A stretch of DNA of 64,000 bases. Source: Dolomedes plantarius (lineage: Eukaryota > Arthropoda > Arachnida > Araneae > Dolomedidae). The notes below the pieces were generated by a model. It was not told where the DNA came from, did not search any database, and saw only the letters and a program-made list of their open reading frames with translations. Below are positions 49,791-62,911 of the stretch, piece after piece. The stretch lies in the NCBI GenBank assembly GCA_907164885.2, contig OU015490.1, forward strand, positions 227,538,054 to 227,602,053, in the 5' to 3' direction. Each line of letters opens with the position of its first letter. Position 1 is the first letter of the stretch. The position numbers and the translations under genes are program-made.

Positions 49791-52727
49791 TATAAAAATG
49801 AAATGATCAGTGATAATCAACTGAATTATTCAATTTATTAAAAATATACGTTGGAGAAAGGATTGCGAATGGTAATAAAACATAAATACTAAGTAAAGTT
49901 GAATCACTATTTGCAATCAGGTTGAAGGATGATATATTTTGACTCTTATGTAAAATTACCACCAAAAAATTTCCAAAGTATGAATTTTTTTTAAATGTGT
50001 AGATACTTTTAATTCAATTAAAGTTATATATTTTGGGCTGGCCATATCGTCGTTCGGTTTTTAGTAGTCTGACTATAGTAGAACTTAGCCGTGTTTAATG
50101 CCATTAGAAAAATTTTTTTAAGACTGTCATGGGACATGTCATATCAGCATGTATTTAAAACAAAAACTTACCAAAATTGATGATTTTTTGTAGCAATTTT
50201 AAGATATGAGTTAGAATAAAATAAGTAACAATTTCGGCATATTACGCTTTATTATTTCAAGAATGGTGAAAACATAACTAGAACACAAACAAAAAAATAG
50301 TAATAATAAAACTTGTGCCGCGTAAGTTTTCCGAAGATGCATTCATGAAGTTTCCTGAAAGATGTAAGAAAGAAGTGGACCAAAACAATGTACATGATCA
50401 ATAAAGTTATTGTTGAAAATCAAAAAATAGTCCTTTTTTTTATTGAGAAACCGAAAAAAAATTTCGGCCAATCCAATAATTAAGGTAAGCAATAATAGCA
50501 TGTTTGTTCCACTGTTCATAACTTAGAAAATAAAATGTTTGCTCAAGCCTGAATGTGAAATAACTTTCAGCGTCAAAATTTGAGAAGTCATTTTTTTTCC
50601 TTATGATTACTCCCCTTACCTTTCGTGAAGAAATGTTTCAAAGGAGTATTAATTCTCGTTCTATACATAAAATTAGCATATATTTTTCTGATTTAGTATG
50701 AGTTTCTATAAAGAATCACCATTATTTCAAATATCTTAGGCTCTGGTTTAAAATATATCGTTGAGTATAAAGAGGTCTGCGGAGGCATTAATCTCACCAA
50801 AACGTCAAGATTTATAGACGCACATGAGTATGACATATCTATAACCGTATCAAGAAAACCTGTTAAGAAGAATCAAGAGGGGAAATGACGAATGCACTCC
50901 TCTTGTCGATAAGGAACAGAAATCACATATTTCAATATTTTTAAGGACCACATGTATAGTCCACAAGTGATTTCAAATAAAAAGTATGCTCTGATAGATC
51001 ATGTATTTTTTCAACTTTGTTCAATAATATTTTGTTGTAAACAGAAATAGATTCCCGTGTCTGGAGTGGTTGGGACTGATTTCTTACAGTGCTTAATAAC
51101 TGCTTAATCACTACTAAGATATAAATTTAATCGTCAAAAGTCCTTGACTGTCCCACACATTCTAAATACTCTTTAGAAATTTTTAGAAAGAAAATTTAAA
51201 TGATAATCGCATCATTAAAAAATTCTGATTACGATGGAAAGTACTTAAAACGAACCACTATATAAACCTTGGTTTTGTCGACACAGAACAAACGTTACAT
51301 ATCGGAGATTTTTAAGGATCGCCAATAAGAACCACGTTTGGGAACAAAAAAATGTTAGTTCTCAGAAATAAGACAGTAATTTTATTCTTTAATAATGTTT
51401 ATCATTTCCCAGAGAGTAAATTCGTTTTTGAAGAGTAATTAACACTGAATTTTTACGGTGCATAATAAAACCATTAAGACTCCATAGATTTTAGTTACAT
51501 TGAGAAGATTCTTTAGTTGCTATATCCATAGACACTACTGCAATTAGTCTTAAGACTATTTCACACGAAGACTAAACTGAAATACATGAACTACGATTTT
51601 ACCTAATCAATTACTTTCTTCTGCAAATAGTTTCTTCTAAAAATTCCAAAATATTACATGTATTTAGCTGATTGCTTAACACATGAGCATGAGAAACTAT
51701 AAGCAGTGACTCTAGTGAGTGCTTTGTCATATTAATAAAAAAGTAAATTTGCTACTCAATCAAAAGTATGGAATAATATTTAAATTTTTAGATTTTGCCG
51801 AATATTTCATGGTTTAGACTTTCGTTTGATTAGTGCTTTCTCCCTCCTTAAAAGTATTACATAATTGAATATATTTACTATAGTTCAATATGTAAAACAC
51901 TAAAGTATCAGCTTGATGGTAAGGAATAATCGTAAACAAAATTATGAGTATACTACTTTTTATATATATGAATAAGCGAATTGATAAAAGAGTATTAACT
52001 TTGAAATTAAAAAGGAAAAGTTTTAGATAACAAATTTCGAATGCATGAATGCACATTTTTTTTAAACAATGCTCCGTTCAATCCAAAACGCGAGGAAAGA
52101 TTTTCTTCAAAATGGAAATATACTGAAGTGAACATTTGCATTAAAATTAATCCAAATGCTCAAAGAAAATACTCTATCGCCACACTCAAAAGTGCTCTTT
52201 CAAAAAATTAAAGTTTGTAGCGAAACGATCTTTTCGACGAAAATCAATATTTTAAAAGTAGCAACTCAACACTTTTTTATTTTCAAGTATATGCTTCTAA
52301 TAAAAATATGTAACTTCATCAAAATTCAATGAGTAAAATAAGAAAAGGAAAAAATTATGAAATATCACGATTTTTAATGATTTGCCTTATTTGCATAATT
52401 TTTTTATTAATTATAGATAAAAGAAGCAACGATTGTTTGGCTTAAAAATTTATTTTGAGCATGATTTGAAGTATTTTCTTTAAATGTCAATACATTTTTT
52501 GCCTCATTGTTTAAAATCCTTAATGTTTAAATAATTTTGCTTTATCATCGTAACCATATTTTGTTATGTTATCATATTTGAGCCCGTTAGGCTTCTTAAC
52601 TGATAATTTTATTTACGAAGTGTGCTTTGCGTACACATATTATAATGATATGCATATACAGTTGCGATAATTTCATATTTGTTCGTATGTCATACAGTAT
52701 ATAAATAAAAATAAAACAATGAATATA
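49791..52727. other. Gene-free stretch, nothing recognised
   Basis: 2.9 kb of AT-rich sequence without a credible ORF (longest 80 codons) and without internal repeats that I could see. Confidence 0.45.
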
Positions 52728-52730
52728 TAT

Positions 52731-53654
52731 ATACTAGCTGAGTGACAACCCGATGTGTTGCTTTTTTTTAAGTTAAAATGAAATGGCTTTATATCTTAAA
52801 GATTAAAAACTGTTTATTCACTTTTAAAAATATATTAGATTTTTTAAAAAAACAAAATAATTATTTAAAATTTCCGTTATCAAATTTTGCATTTTAAACA
52901 GAAAAGCTCATTCAATTAGAAAAAAATTCTAAAGGCTTTAACTTCTCTTTTCCTAATACTAAAATTTTTTCTGGTACTTCAAGTTTATTTCTGGATTTCA
53001 ATTATTAAATGACTCGTTCTCATCTAATAATTTTTCCTTTTGGCAACATGGCCGAATGAAAATATTGTCACGGTGATTTCGGGGAATACGGAAATGACAC
53101 GAAGAGTAGATCAGAACGGATTTTATCGACCAGATTGCGGGGAACATCACCTAAAATGCACCTCCGGAACGTTCCCGACATTTATACCGGAAGTGTGAGG
53201 ATTATTCCATAAACCTAGGAACCGGAACTGAAATATAAATAATAGATAAATTTGCATACAGCTCGCATGCAGAGCAAATTAAAATAAAAGATGTTCTTGC
53301 ATCCGACGGCGGCTAGTTTCGAACCCGGGACCTTAGGATTAGACGTCAGGATCGATACCACTGAGCCACCGTTACTTCGGTGAACGGAACTTTGCGAAAC
53401 GGAAAGGAGCTGGCCCACCCGGAATGTCAACTTTTTCTGCTCTCCTCTTCTATTGAGTTCAGCGGTTTTAATTCAATAATTAAAAAAGTTTAAAGTTGTG
53501 AAAGTTGAGGATAGCATCAGTGCACGCGTCTCGGCCGTCCGCGTATATCGGTACCAGTCGCGATATCCTGCTATGCTCGGTTCGCGAGATTAGCCCGTCC
53601 CCGTGTCTGCTAACTAACAAACTAACATTTGTTTACCTTCAGCTGTTAATAGTA

Positions 53655-53655
<1 letters not shown>
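52731..53655 (+). repeat. SINE-bearing interspersed repeat, copy 2
   Basis: Same repeat as 40166-40817, here with about 280 extra bases near 53010-53290 (starting near GTCACGGTGATTTCGG). Contains the family B SINE module on the minus strand at about 53290-53480. It is bounded by (AT) tracts on both sides. Confidence 0.85.
53290..53480 (-). repeat. tRNA-derived SINE module, family B, copy 2
   Basis: B box GGGTTCGAAACT and A-box-like GGTGGCTCAGTGG on the minus strand. The A box is better preserved than in the 40.5-kb copy. Confidence 0.72.

Positions 53656-53707
<52 letters not shown>
53656..53707. repeat. (AT)n microsatellite
   Basis: About 50 bp of pure AT. Confidence 0.97.
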
Positions 53708-53709
<2 letters not shown>

Positions 53710-53710
<1 letters not shown>

Positions 53711-54060
53711 CACCAATGTGTCAGACGGTATTCTTCTACATACTTACCATCATATGACACAGCGGATTTCCTGGCCACTGTTCTGGGATTACCGTACAGG
53801 TGTACTAGTAGTCCCACGTATGGGCCGGTTCCGAAATTTTGAAACGAGTCAAGTGACGAGACCAAAACACTTGACCCCGCAATTCCAAAAGCAAATTTGA
53901 GAACTTGGAGGACATTGGAGCCACGACAGACTTTACCTACACCAGCCACCATTAGTGTACACGAATCAGTGTACATAGATTTGCCCGCCACCGGCATCGA
54001 ACCCACAACTCTCAGATCACTGGGTCGGCGCCTTTTCAACAGGGCCACCTCTAGTTAGTC
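53710..54060 (-). repeat. SINE-like repeat, family C, copy 2
   Basis: Minus strand: GAGGTGGCCCTGTTGAAAAG as the A-box region and GGGTTCGATGCC as B box, followed by a body shared with 6360-6560 (GTGGCTGGTG, GGTCTCGTCACTTGACTCG). Confidence 0.68.
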
Positions 54061-54410
54061 TTCAATCTAGTTAATTTCTCTGAATTATTCCTTTGAATTT
54101 TTGATCTGGGTACGTATAAGCCTCTTACAAATTATGCCGTTTTCGATAATAGCGAGTCTCAAAAATCGAAATTTACAATTGCTATCTCTTTAACTATTCA
54201 TTCATGGCCTGGATTCCTAGTTCCCATGGCCGTTATAACAGGTTTGACGCCTACAAGACTGTGGGTTAAAGGGAGGATATATTGATTTTCCACTTTAGTT
54301 TTTAGGACACTTACATTCCTTTGTTCTTAAAATGAAAACGAAATTAACTTTGCGCCCGTGGGAATTTATAAAAATTTAGAAATTAGTTCAGGTTTTTGGG
54401 TTTTGTATGT

Positions 54411-54476
<66 letters not shown>
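54411..54476. repeat. (AT)n microsatellite
   Basis: About 65 bp, running into the left TIR of the next transposon. Confidence 0.97.
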
Positions 54477-54479
<3 letters not shown>

Positions 54480-56532
54480 TATGGCCACTAAAGTCCCTTT
54501 CCACCCTCTTAACTTCGGAAAGGCTGCTACTAAATTCATAAAAGTTGTGTCTAGGTATAGTAAAGTAGCCATACGCTTCTGAATGAAACCAATTACCACG
54601 CCACCTGTCGGAAAACTGTGGATTTAGCATTCCTATCTCGAAAACAGAAAGAGATAGGGAAAAAAGTGATTTACAAAGTTGTAGAGAATCATTGATTTAG
54701 TAAGAAAAGTCACATTGGGGTCATTAAATCGAAGAATAGAATGGTTAAAGCGCGCATTTGTTTTTTTCGTGATTTCCTACACTGTGGCGTCACGAAACTT
54801 GAACGGAAGGATAAATGATTTTCTTTCGGGCAAAACACGACACCGCAATGTGCACAGTGGTTATATCTTGTTATCCCCAATAAAAGGATTGCGGTTCAAA
54901 CCCCGAGGGTTGCATCCTTGTACTGATTGTCTTTATAAACAGAGTAGACAATACGTAGATCGTGTAAAATAGTGTCGCATCAACTCATCGTAACTTGCGC
55001 ATGGTGTTCGAAATTTTTGCAGTACGCAAGTACGTAAGAAACGTCACGCCTGTTCACCTGAGACAGCTAAAAAAGAGACATCTTCTTGGGAGTGGAGTAT
55101 GTTGAAGCTCATGGTCTTGGCTGAGCATTTAAAAGCTGATTATTGCGAGATGGTTTTACTGTACGGTGAATGTGGACGCAAGGCACGATCAGCAGCAAGG
55201 TTGTACCGGCAACGATTCCCAGCAGGCCCTTCTCATCAAACCATCCTAACTGTCATAAAACGTTTAACGGAGACATGCTGCGCTACTAGTCGACCTCGAT
55301 CTGGCAGACCAGCTAAGGTAGTACGGCAAGTTCAATCGGATGAGGTTTTGGCCTACGCCCTCGCATATCCGAAATTCAGCACAAGAGACACCGTGGCCTC
55401 TCCAAAAGTCATGTTTGGATAATCCTAAGCGAATTAGGCGCTCATCCATACCGACCAACGCCTCAACAGGTTTTAGTGGACGGGGATGCCGAGCGATGCT
55501 ATGCATGGTGCAACTTCATTATGAATCAGATACAGGTCTAGCCAACATTCTTGGCAGATATATTGTGGATGGGTGAGGCATGCTTTTCACGGAATGGCAT
55601 GTACAATAGGCAAAACACCCATTACTGGGAGCTGGAAAATCTTAGATGTTTTACTGACGTTCGACATCAAATGCGGCATGCTATTAACGTTTGGTGTGCA
55701 ATTTACAATAACAAGCTATTTTGCCCAATATTTTACAATGGCACGTTAACAGGTTCACGATATTCACAATTGCCACAGAACGTAATACCCGATTTTGTGG
55801 AGAACCTGCCGTTGTTTAATCTTAGGAATATATGGTTTCAACATGACGGCGTGCCTGCTCACAAGACGTTTCCAGTGAAGCAGTACCTCGTCAAGGAATT
55901 CGGGAACCAAACAACTGGGTATGGCGGTTTCGAAGAGTAGCCTCCAGGTTCCCCTGATCTGATGCCTCTGGACTTTTTCATGTGAGGATACGTGAAACAG
56001 CAGGTGTATGCGACCCCTCCACAAATATTGCAGGACATTAAACAACGCATTACGGACGCTTGTGCCAACGTGTCACGCTCTATGCTCAAACGTGTGCAAC
56101 GTGACATTCAAACGAGGATCCAAATGTGCATTGCAGCTGACGGTGAGAAGTTTGAACATCTCAAATAAAGGTATCTTGTTATAAATAGTTGTTTTTTCTT
56201 TCTCAGATCGTTTTGTCACTTCACAGTGTAGGAAATCACGGAAAAACAAATGCGCGTTTTAACCATTGCATTTTTGTCATTAATGTCCACGAGGTATCTT
56301 TTCGTACTAAATCGATGATTCTCTACAACTTTGTAAATCACTTTTTTTCCCCTATCTCGTTTCGTTTTTGAGATAGGAAAGCTAACTCCGCAGTTTTCTA
56401 CCAGGTGGCGCGGTAGGTTGCTTCATTCAGTAGCGCATTGCTACTTTACTATACCTTGACACCACTTTTATGAATATAGCACCAGCCTTTTCGAAGTTAA
56501 GAGGATGGCAAGGGACTTTTGCGGGCATACTG
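54477..56532 (+). mobile_element. DDE transposon with TIRs of about 330 bp
   Basis: TA at 54475-54476 and 56533-56534. Left end CACTATGGCCACTAAAGTCC; right end in reverse CAGTATGCCCGCAAAAGTCC. The inverted arms run to about 54800 and 56210 (CTCTTAACTTCGG-AAGGCT, TATAGTAAAGTAGC, ATCTCGAAAACAG, GATTTCCTACACTGTG). A transposase pseudogene occupies the middle. Confidence 0.93.
55099..56168 (+). pseudogene. HTH + DDE transposase, first catalytic Asp lost
   Basis: From the ATG at 55099 (MLKLMVLAEHLKADY) comes the N-terminal helical domain MVLLYGECGRKARSAARLYR, the linker CCATSRPRSGRPAKV and ALAYPKFSTRD. A frame change near 55400 gives CLDNPKRIRRSSIPTN. From 55551 a third frame carries ACFSRNGMYNRQNTHYWELE, INVWCAIYNNKLFCPIFYNG and the second Asp in WFQHDGVPAHKT. 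After TAG (55938-55940) the same frame continues with SPDLMPLDFF (third Asp), a TGA, then QVYATPP and the end ADGEKFEHLK at 56168. The position of the first Asp (ILWTDEA in relatives) reads ILWMGEA. Two frame breaks, two stops and this substitution make it inactive. Confidence 0.92.
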
Positions 56533-56782
56533 TATATATATATATTCTTTTTTAACTCCTTGAGCTGCATTTAATTATAAGTTTATTGTTGCGCTTTCCG
56601 GTGGCTATACAGAGAGGTTGTTCTAAAGATATGAAATGTTGACATGAACTAGATAGGCCGCGTTATAAACGTAATGAATTTATCCTGTTGAATAAAAATT
56701 TGTTGTGGTAATAAAACGACTGTTGTTTAAGAAGATAAAGTTCGGACATAGCGAAACGGGTTTTCGGTAATATTATGCTTTG

Positions 56783-56998
56783 TCGTGAGACATTCGCCTT
56801 TTGTTATTCTCCGTGGTTTTGCTGGCTACTTTATTATGTGCGTTCCATTTAGTCGAGGCAGCATTGCTCCATATGAGGAGAGCAATGCTGCACACGGAAA
56901 CGACCAAACCTTTATCGGGATTTGAATCCAAGCCACCTGCGCGGCAGCACATAACGCTAACCATTATACTATATCGGCAGCGCTTGAATTGATATAAA
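56783..56998 (-). repeat. tRNA-derived SINE, family A, copy 3
   Basis: Minus strand: A-box region TATAGTATAATGGTTAGCG and B box GGATTCAAATCC (plus 56918-56929), body with CATAATAAAGTAGCCAGC as in the other family A copies. An internal inverted pair AGCAATGCTGC flanks CTCATATGGAG. Confidence 0.78.
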
Positions 56999-57109
56999 GG
57001 ACGGGTAACGCAAAATATCCAAAATTTTTATGTGTAAGGCTTTTGAGTGCAAGCCCTTGTAAAAAATAAAATTTACCTCTGTTGATACTCTACTAGATAG
57101 CTGACGTGT

Positions 57110-57730
57110 CTAAATCTTTTCTTTTTAACTTTTACATAAGAGAAGCTAAGAAATTTCATCAACTGGCGTCGCTATTAGTACAAGACGTTTTGCACACTTG
57201 AATTGAAAATTAGCACATGTTACGATTATAATTTTTTAATAATTTTACTGGTTTAAAATTTATTTTGAGTAGCTGTAGGAAAATATGCCTTATTAAAATA
57301 ACTTTTAACTTTTTTAACTTTTACGTAAGAGAAGCTAAGGAATTTAATCAACTAGCCTCGCTATGAGGACACGATGTCTTGCACAGTTGAATTGGAAATT
57401 AGTACATATTCCGTTTATAATTCCTTTAATAATTTTATTGATTTATTGTTTATTTTGAAGATGGTACCTGTAGGAAAATATGCCTTATTAAAAAAAAATT
57501 TTAACTTTTTTTAACTTTTACGTAAACTTACGTATACTTTTTTTAACTTTTACTTAGTAGAAACTAAGAAATTTAATCAACTGGCCTCGCTATTAGGACA
57601 TGATGTCTTGCACAGTTGAATTAGAATTTCGCACATTGTCCGATTATAATTTCTTTAATAATTTTATTGGTTTGTCATTTATTTTGTTGAAGATGGTACC
57701 TGTAGGAAAATATGCCTTATTAAAAAATTA
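57110..57730. repeat. Three-unit satellite, monomer about 200 bp
   Basis: Units share TTTTTAACTTTTAC-TA-GAGAAGCTAAG, AATTTAATCAACTGGC-TCGC, GATGTCTTGCACAGTTGAAT, TTTAATAATTTTATTG and CCTGTAGGAAAATATGCCTT. Units two and three are closest to each other. Confidence 0.85.
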
Positions 57731-60526
57731 TAGCTGGTAATTAATCAGTTGAATTTGTTATTAAGTGCATGAATTTTATTTATTCATTATAATTAAAAAA
57801 AATTAGTGTTGCCTTAATTGGAAAACGTTCTACATTTGAGCTATTTTTCTACCAGTCGTTAATATAAAGTGCATAGAGAAGCCAGATAATCTATTTAAAA
57901 AATTGCGGGAAAGTTTAAAAGGATTCCTAAAAGGTCTAGCACATTAATGGATACTCTTGAGCTCATTTTTAATGACTTGTGGGCATCTTTTATATGCAAG
58001 AGATTCACTTTAAGTGTCACGAGGATAATAAACAGCTTTACTATTTTTAAAATATATTTGAGTATTTTATATATAGATATTTTAAGAATTTTTATAGTAT
58101 TTATTTTTTAATTATGTTAACTAATAAATATCATCAAAAGTAACTTTTACGCCAAAATGACACTGACGTCATTAATTTAATTTTTTTCGCTTTATTCTAT
58201 GCTTAACAGACATTTTCTTTCTCTGACTTTTTTTTCTAAGTCCGTATTAAAAGTTACGCAAAATTCTGTTTTTTCCAAGATATAAATATGTCTAGATTAT
58301 ATCAGTTAGTCTAGGATATTGCTTAATGCTGCAGTAATTAAAGCATTTTCTGACGATAAATTTCCTCTAAAGGCATACTGACAATTTTATAATTTTTACT
58401 CGTAACACATAATTTTAAATTTATTAGTTTTCTAGAATATTACTTAACAGGGGGGGGGGGATTGCACAAAGGTTTCAAATAACCCAGATAGAGTCTTTAA
58501 TATATTTTTTCAAATAATATTATTTTTGCCTTCATAACACTTTATAAGAGAATTTTTTTTCGCAATTATCAAAAATGCGTAAAAGTAACTAAGTATATTT
58601 AGTTTACAGTTTTCATAGTTTTAATGTTAGAACGATCAAACTCAGCAATCCACTTGATTTGAATCCATTGCGATTTCTCATCGCGTGAAACAATTCATGA
58701 TAATAAAAATTTGTACCAATTTAACCTGTTGAGAACGCTTCAATATTTTCCCTACATATTTGTATGATAATGTTTAATTTTTTATATTTCGTTATTACTG
58801 ACTGTCTTATAGCATCCGTTTTGAAATTCACAAATGTTCTCTTAACTGTGATGAAATATTTACTAAAATTCCGATTTTTAAAAACTTTATTACTAACGAT
58901 AATTAGTTAACAAAAAACTATTACATCTACGAAAATACTGTGCATTTTATCGTTCGTGTTTATACTGCAAAATGTTTTTTAACTAATTTTATTTAGTACT
59001 TGAATTTTTTTAAATACTAAAATTTTCCCAAGTGTTGACTTTATTTCCCTGAGATTTCCTATAAGATTTTACCCCATGAATGCTCTTTAAACAATTTTAT
59101 GCATTTGATTAATACCTGGAGGGTTTATATTTAAGTTTATGAGGTTTCTTAATTTTTATATGGTGGTATATGGCCATAACTGATAGTAGAAGGTCAGAGA
59201 AAGTAATTTTCCTTTCCAATAAAGAAGCATTCATTGCTGAGCACAGTATAGTATTTATTTTTATAGTATTTATTTTAGAGTATAAAACTATTAGAGTATA
59301 AAAGTTAAAATTCTCCATTTACGACCATTGATCGTGTTCAATACGTATAAATCTAGCATGCTTGATAAAAGTTTTCCTACAGTTATCTTTTTTTAGAGCT
59401 GATGAAATGAAGAAATTTATATAACATCTATACTTTTCGTAAAGATTGAATTAACCATATTGAAAGCAAAATCAAATCGTATATTTTAAGAATCGTACAA
59501 GAGTAATCATCAAACACTAATCACCCAAGAAATCTGATTATTTTAAACAAGGTCAAAGATATATTCGTTCCGATCTTTGTACGTAAATACCGCACTGAAT
59601 ATGTGATTGAAAAATTCAGGAGTCAATTTCCAGCCATTCGAGATTTACGTAGGTCGATTTGAAGGTTCACATTTTGCCATCAATAAACATCACGTAAGTA
59701 TTATGATATTTCTCTTTATCTGACTCTTTGTATTTGTTATTTGCGGTGTGACAACTGAAATTTAAATTAATAATCATACTGTGATGGTCCAGTTTTATTG
59801 TTTTTTCGATTGATAAATATGGTCATCCTATCTAAAGCGATAAGGGCGTAGAGTTAGAAGTCAATCTTTGTTATTTCTGGTTGGTTGACTGATTGGTTGA
59901 ACTTTTTTGGCACACGATCAAGAAAGGACAAGCTGCGCTAAATGCAAGACAACCATTTACATAAAAAAGGAGTATAATACAAAATTAGACATATCTGAAT
60001 ATATAAGGACACTCCTTAATATGGATAAAAATACACATATAAAGAGACATATCTGATTATATAAAGACACTCTTTATTTAACAACATAAATAAGGAGTAA
60101 ATGGTGATTGTAAAAGACGGGTCAAGATGATAAAAGCAATGAATATTGTAGTTTGTCTATTAAGATATTCGCACTTAATACAAAAGAATCGTTGATTGTC
60201 TTCAATTTGGGCACTGTTTAGGTGAAACAACACACCCTTTGCTGCCACTTAATTTCGACCAATCAAACACAAGGTCCGGCAGTGAATATTAAATGTTGAT
60301 GATAAATAAAAGTAATAAGAAAAAAAAGACAAATAAATATGATAAAAGTGGACAGATATAAAAGTTTTCAAATTTGAAAGGGATTATTACACTTTTATAA
60401 AAAGATGGGATAGAAGCAGTAAAAGTCCAAACCATAACCTCTGAATTGGGGTTCCTCATACAGAGTTACAGTCATTTATAAATTTCAGTAAAAGGGAAAT
60501 AATATAACTTATTATTTCTGCAGATG
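57731..60526. other. Gene-free stretch, one short duplication
   Basis: No ORF above 70 codons of interest. AGACATATCTGA-TATATAA-GACACTC occurs twice at about 59987 and 60043. A G-run of ten or more lies near 58450. Confidence 0.45.
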
Positions 60527-60528
60527 TA

Positions 60529-62112
60529 CAGGGTAGTTATAATTAAAGTTCCACTTTGAAATGGCCCTAAAAGGAAAACTAATGGACCAAATGTTATCAA
60601 ACTTGGAAATAGTTTAAAGGAGGTCATGGGTATTTTTTTTCCGCCAAAAAAAGTTCAAAATCTCTCCACCAGGGGAGAAATGGCGCTATATGCAATATTG
60701 TTAAACGGAATGAAGGTCGGAATCTAACTAAATATTTTGTTACACGGATTTAATATTTTGTATACACTTAGGGAAACATTGACCTAAACAAAATTACCAT
60801 TTAAAGTGCGCGCATTCCGGAAATCGTTTTCTTAAAGATCGCAAATTTGTGAATTTTGAAGCCTGAATTCGGCCCTAAGACATGAAGATATCGGTTTAAA
60901 ACGTTTTTAATCGTTTCTAAATCGAAATTGTTTGTGGAGTTATGCAAAACCGCAATGGCTTCAAATTAATTGGCTTACGGCAGGAAGAAGCAAATGATTT
61001 ATGCAGATGCGCTTTACACGTCATTTGATATTCCAGATAAAAGTGAGCCTTTTCGTCAGAGTTCTCATTGTTACGAATCGACAATGTGTCTAACCATGCA
61101 ATACCGTGCTTTTCTCGCTAAATGTTATTATGAATACGATAGCAATGAAAGGCGTGCTTTGCAAAGTTATCTTTCAGTAAATGAAATACGCAGAGGACCA
61201 ATGACATCGCAGTGTTTGAGGAAAATAATGACAAAGTTTGAAGCCTCGGGTTTTTTATCTATTGCACCTGCGAGGGGAAGGATCTGCTTCTGTGGAAACC
61301 GAGGAGGCTATTGCATTAGCAGTGGATGAAGCAACAATGGAAACCACACACGGTACGTGCAGAGAAGTCGAATGGACGTACCATGGAGTACGGTGTACAA
61401 AATTGTCCGTAAAGTGCTGCTGTTCTACCCATACAAAATCAAATATGTTCAAGAACTTAAATGGAACAATCCTGCTGGAAGAGAATCTTTCTCTTTGGAA
61501 TTCCTTGCACGGATGGAAATGGACGAACAATGCCTATGGAACATTTTGTGGACAGATGAGGCCCATATTTACCTAAATGGTCATGTCAACACCCATAACT
61601 GTTACATAAGTAACATTTCACAAATGAACGGATTATAGGCTAAAACGTCCCCACAAAATGGCCACCCCGGTCACCAGACCTCAACCGTATGAAGTTATCT
61701 GAAAAGCACTGTTTATGGTAATAATCTAAAGAATTTGGTGGAATTGAAAGATGTGATACACCGACATGTCTGTAACATTCCTCCTGATATGCTAAGAGCT
61801 ACTGTTGAGAATGCAGTAATGCGATTTAACTTGCATTCGGAAAATGGTGGACGCCACATTAAACATGCTTTGTAACACTTTTCAGAAACGATTAAACACA
61901 TTTTAAACCGATGTCTTCATGTCTTATTTCGTTTAACAATATTGCGTACAGCGCCATTTCCCCCCTGGTAGTGAGTTCTTGAACTTTTTTTTTTTCATGG
62001 AAAAGGAATTCCTATGACCTCCTTTTAACCATTACCAAGTTTTATAACATCTGGTCCAGTAGTTTTCCTTTTATGACCATTTCAAAGTAGAACTTTAATT
62101 ATAACTATCCTG
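60529..62112 (+). mobile_element. IS630/mariner-type transposon (1584 bp), both ends present
   Basis: TA at 60527-60528 and 62113-62114. TIRs begin CAGGGTAGTTATAATTAAAG on the left and, in reverse, CAGGATAGTTATAATTAAAG on the right and extend beyond AGTTCCACTTTGAAATGG. A second pair of matching blocks (GGTCCATTAGTTTTCC-like, TGATAACATTTGGTCCA) continues the inverted repeat to about 120 bp. Confidence 0.94.
60970..61875 (+). pseudogene. IS630/mariner-type transposase with internal deletion
   Basis: Begins RKKQMIYADALYTSFDIPDK (60979) and continues open through YYEYDSNERRALQSYLSVNE, RRGPMTSQCLRKIMTKFEAS and SIAPARGR to 61329. A shifted frame gives ASVETEEAIALAVDEATMET; then the first frame resumes with DVPWSTVYKIVRKVLLFYPY, ESFSLEFLARMEMDEQ, the first catalytic Asp in ILWTDEAHIYLNGHVNTHNC. 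Here about 370 bp present in the 43-kb relative, including the second Asp, are missing, and the sequence resumes with ISQMNGL (stop), SPDL-type third-Asp sequence (61674-61690) and the common C-terminal end to TAA at 61875. Fewer stops than the relative, but the core deletion rules out activity. Confidence 0.9.
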
Positions 62113-62262
62113 TATTATACTTATACTCTTGACACAGACGAATATTGAAGGGCGTCCGTCTGTAGTCCTTGAAAAATTCTTTCTAAAGTACTAATTTTGA
62201 AAGTTTTTCAGATTTAACTTCTGGAAAAACACTCGAAATTAACAAGTTCTATTTATAAAGAC

Positions 62263-62903
62263 CAGTGGTTCTGTTTATACATACTACTGGGGGTCGGGAC
62301 CCCCAGTAGGGCCACGGAAAATATTGGCGGGGGTCTCAGATAGTTTGAAATATATTTTTTCGGGATAGATTATTTAATTAAAAATTGCGCTTTAAATTTT
62401 CTATAATAACCTATATTAATATTTTTATATATATTTTTTAATAAACTAAAAAAAGGGTGTTAAATAAGATGTCAAACAATCCTAAAATTGTCAGTAAGAT
62501 TCGATAAAATTTTTTGGTCAAGATTTTGCTTTTCTTTTTAACATAGGATTACGTTCCTCCATAACGGTCCGCGGTAAAGCAAAATTTCAGACTCCATCGA
62601 TGCGAGTTATAATTTTGGAAGCCATCCAAACACAGTCTGTATCGCAGTACAGTTAAACAGAAAAGTACCAAAATGCGTAAAAAAAGAGGCACGCAACTAT
62701 AAGTAATCCTGCGTTAACAACCCGCGGTAATTTCGGTATATAAGACTACCTGAATTTTTTTCTAACTTGATTGTTAACACTTTATTTTTTTAATTGCTAC
62801 TACCAAAATACAATTTCAAAGGATTTTAGTCAAAGAATGTCAAAGGATTTGTTTTTTATTGAAAGAAAGTGTGTGACCGTGGATAAAAGTTTGAGCACCA
62901 CTG
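62263..62903. mobile_element. hAT-type MITE (641 bp) with 8-bp duplication
   Basis: Octamers ATAAAGAC (62255-62262) and ATATAGAC (62904-62911) differ at one base. Ends are CAGTGGTTCTG and, in reverse, CAGTGGTGCTCAAAC, close to the known hAT start CAGTGGTTCTCAAAC. A perfect hairpin lies just inside the left end. No coding sequence. Confidence 0.85.
62284..62309. repeat. Perfect 12-bp hairpin inside the hAT MITE
   Basis: Arms CTACTGGGGGTC and GACCCCCAGTAG with a two-base GG loop, GC-rich in an AT-rich setting. Confidence 0.95.
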
Positions 62904-62911
62904 ATATAGAC

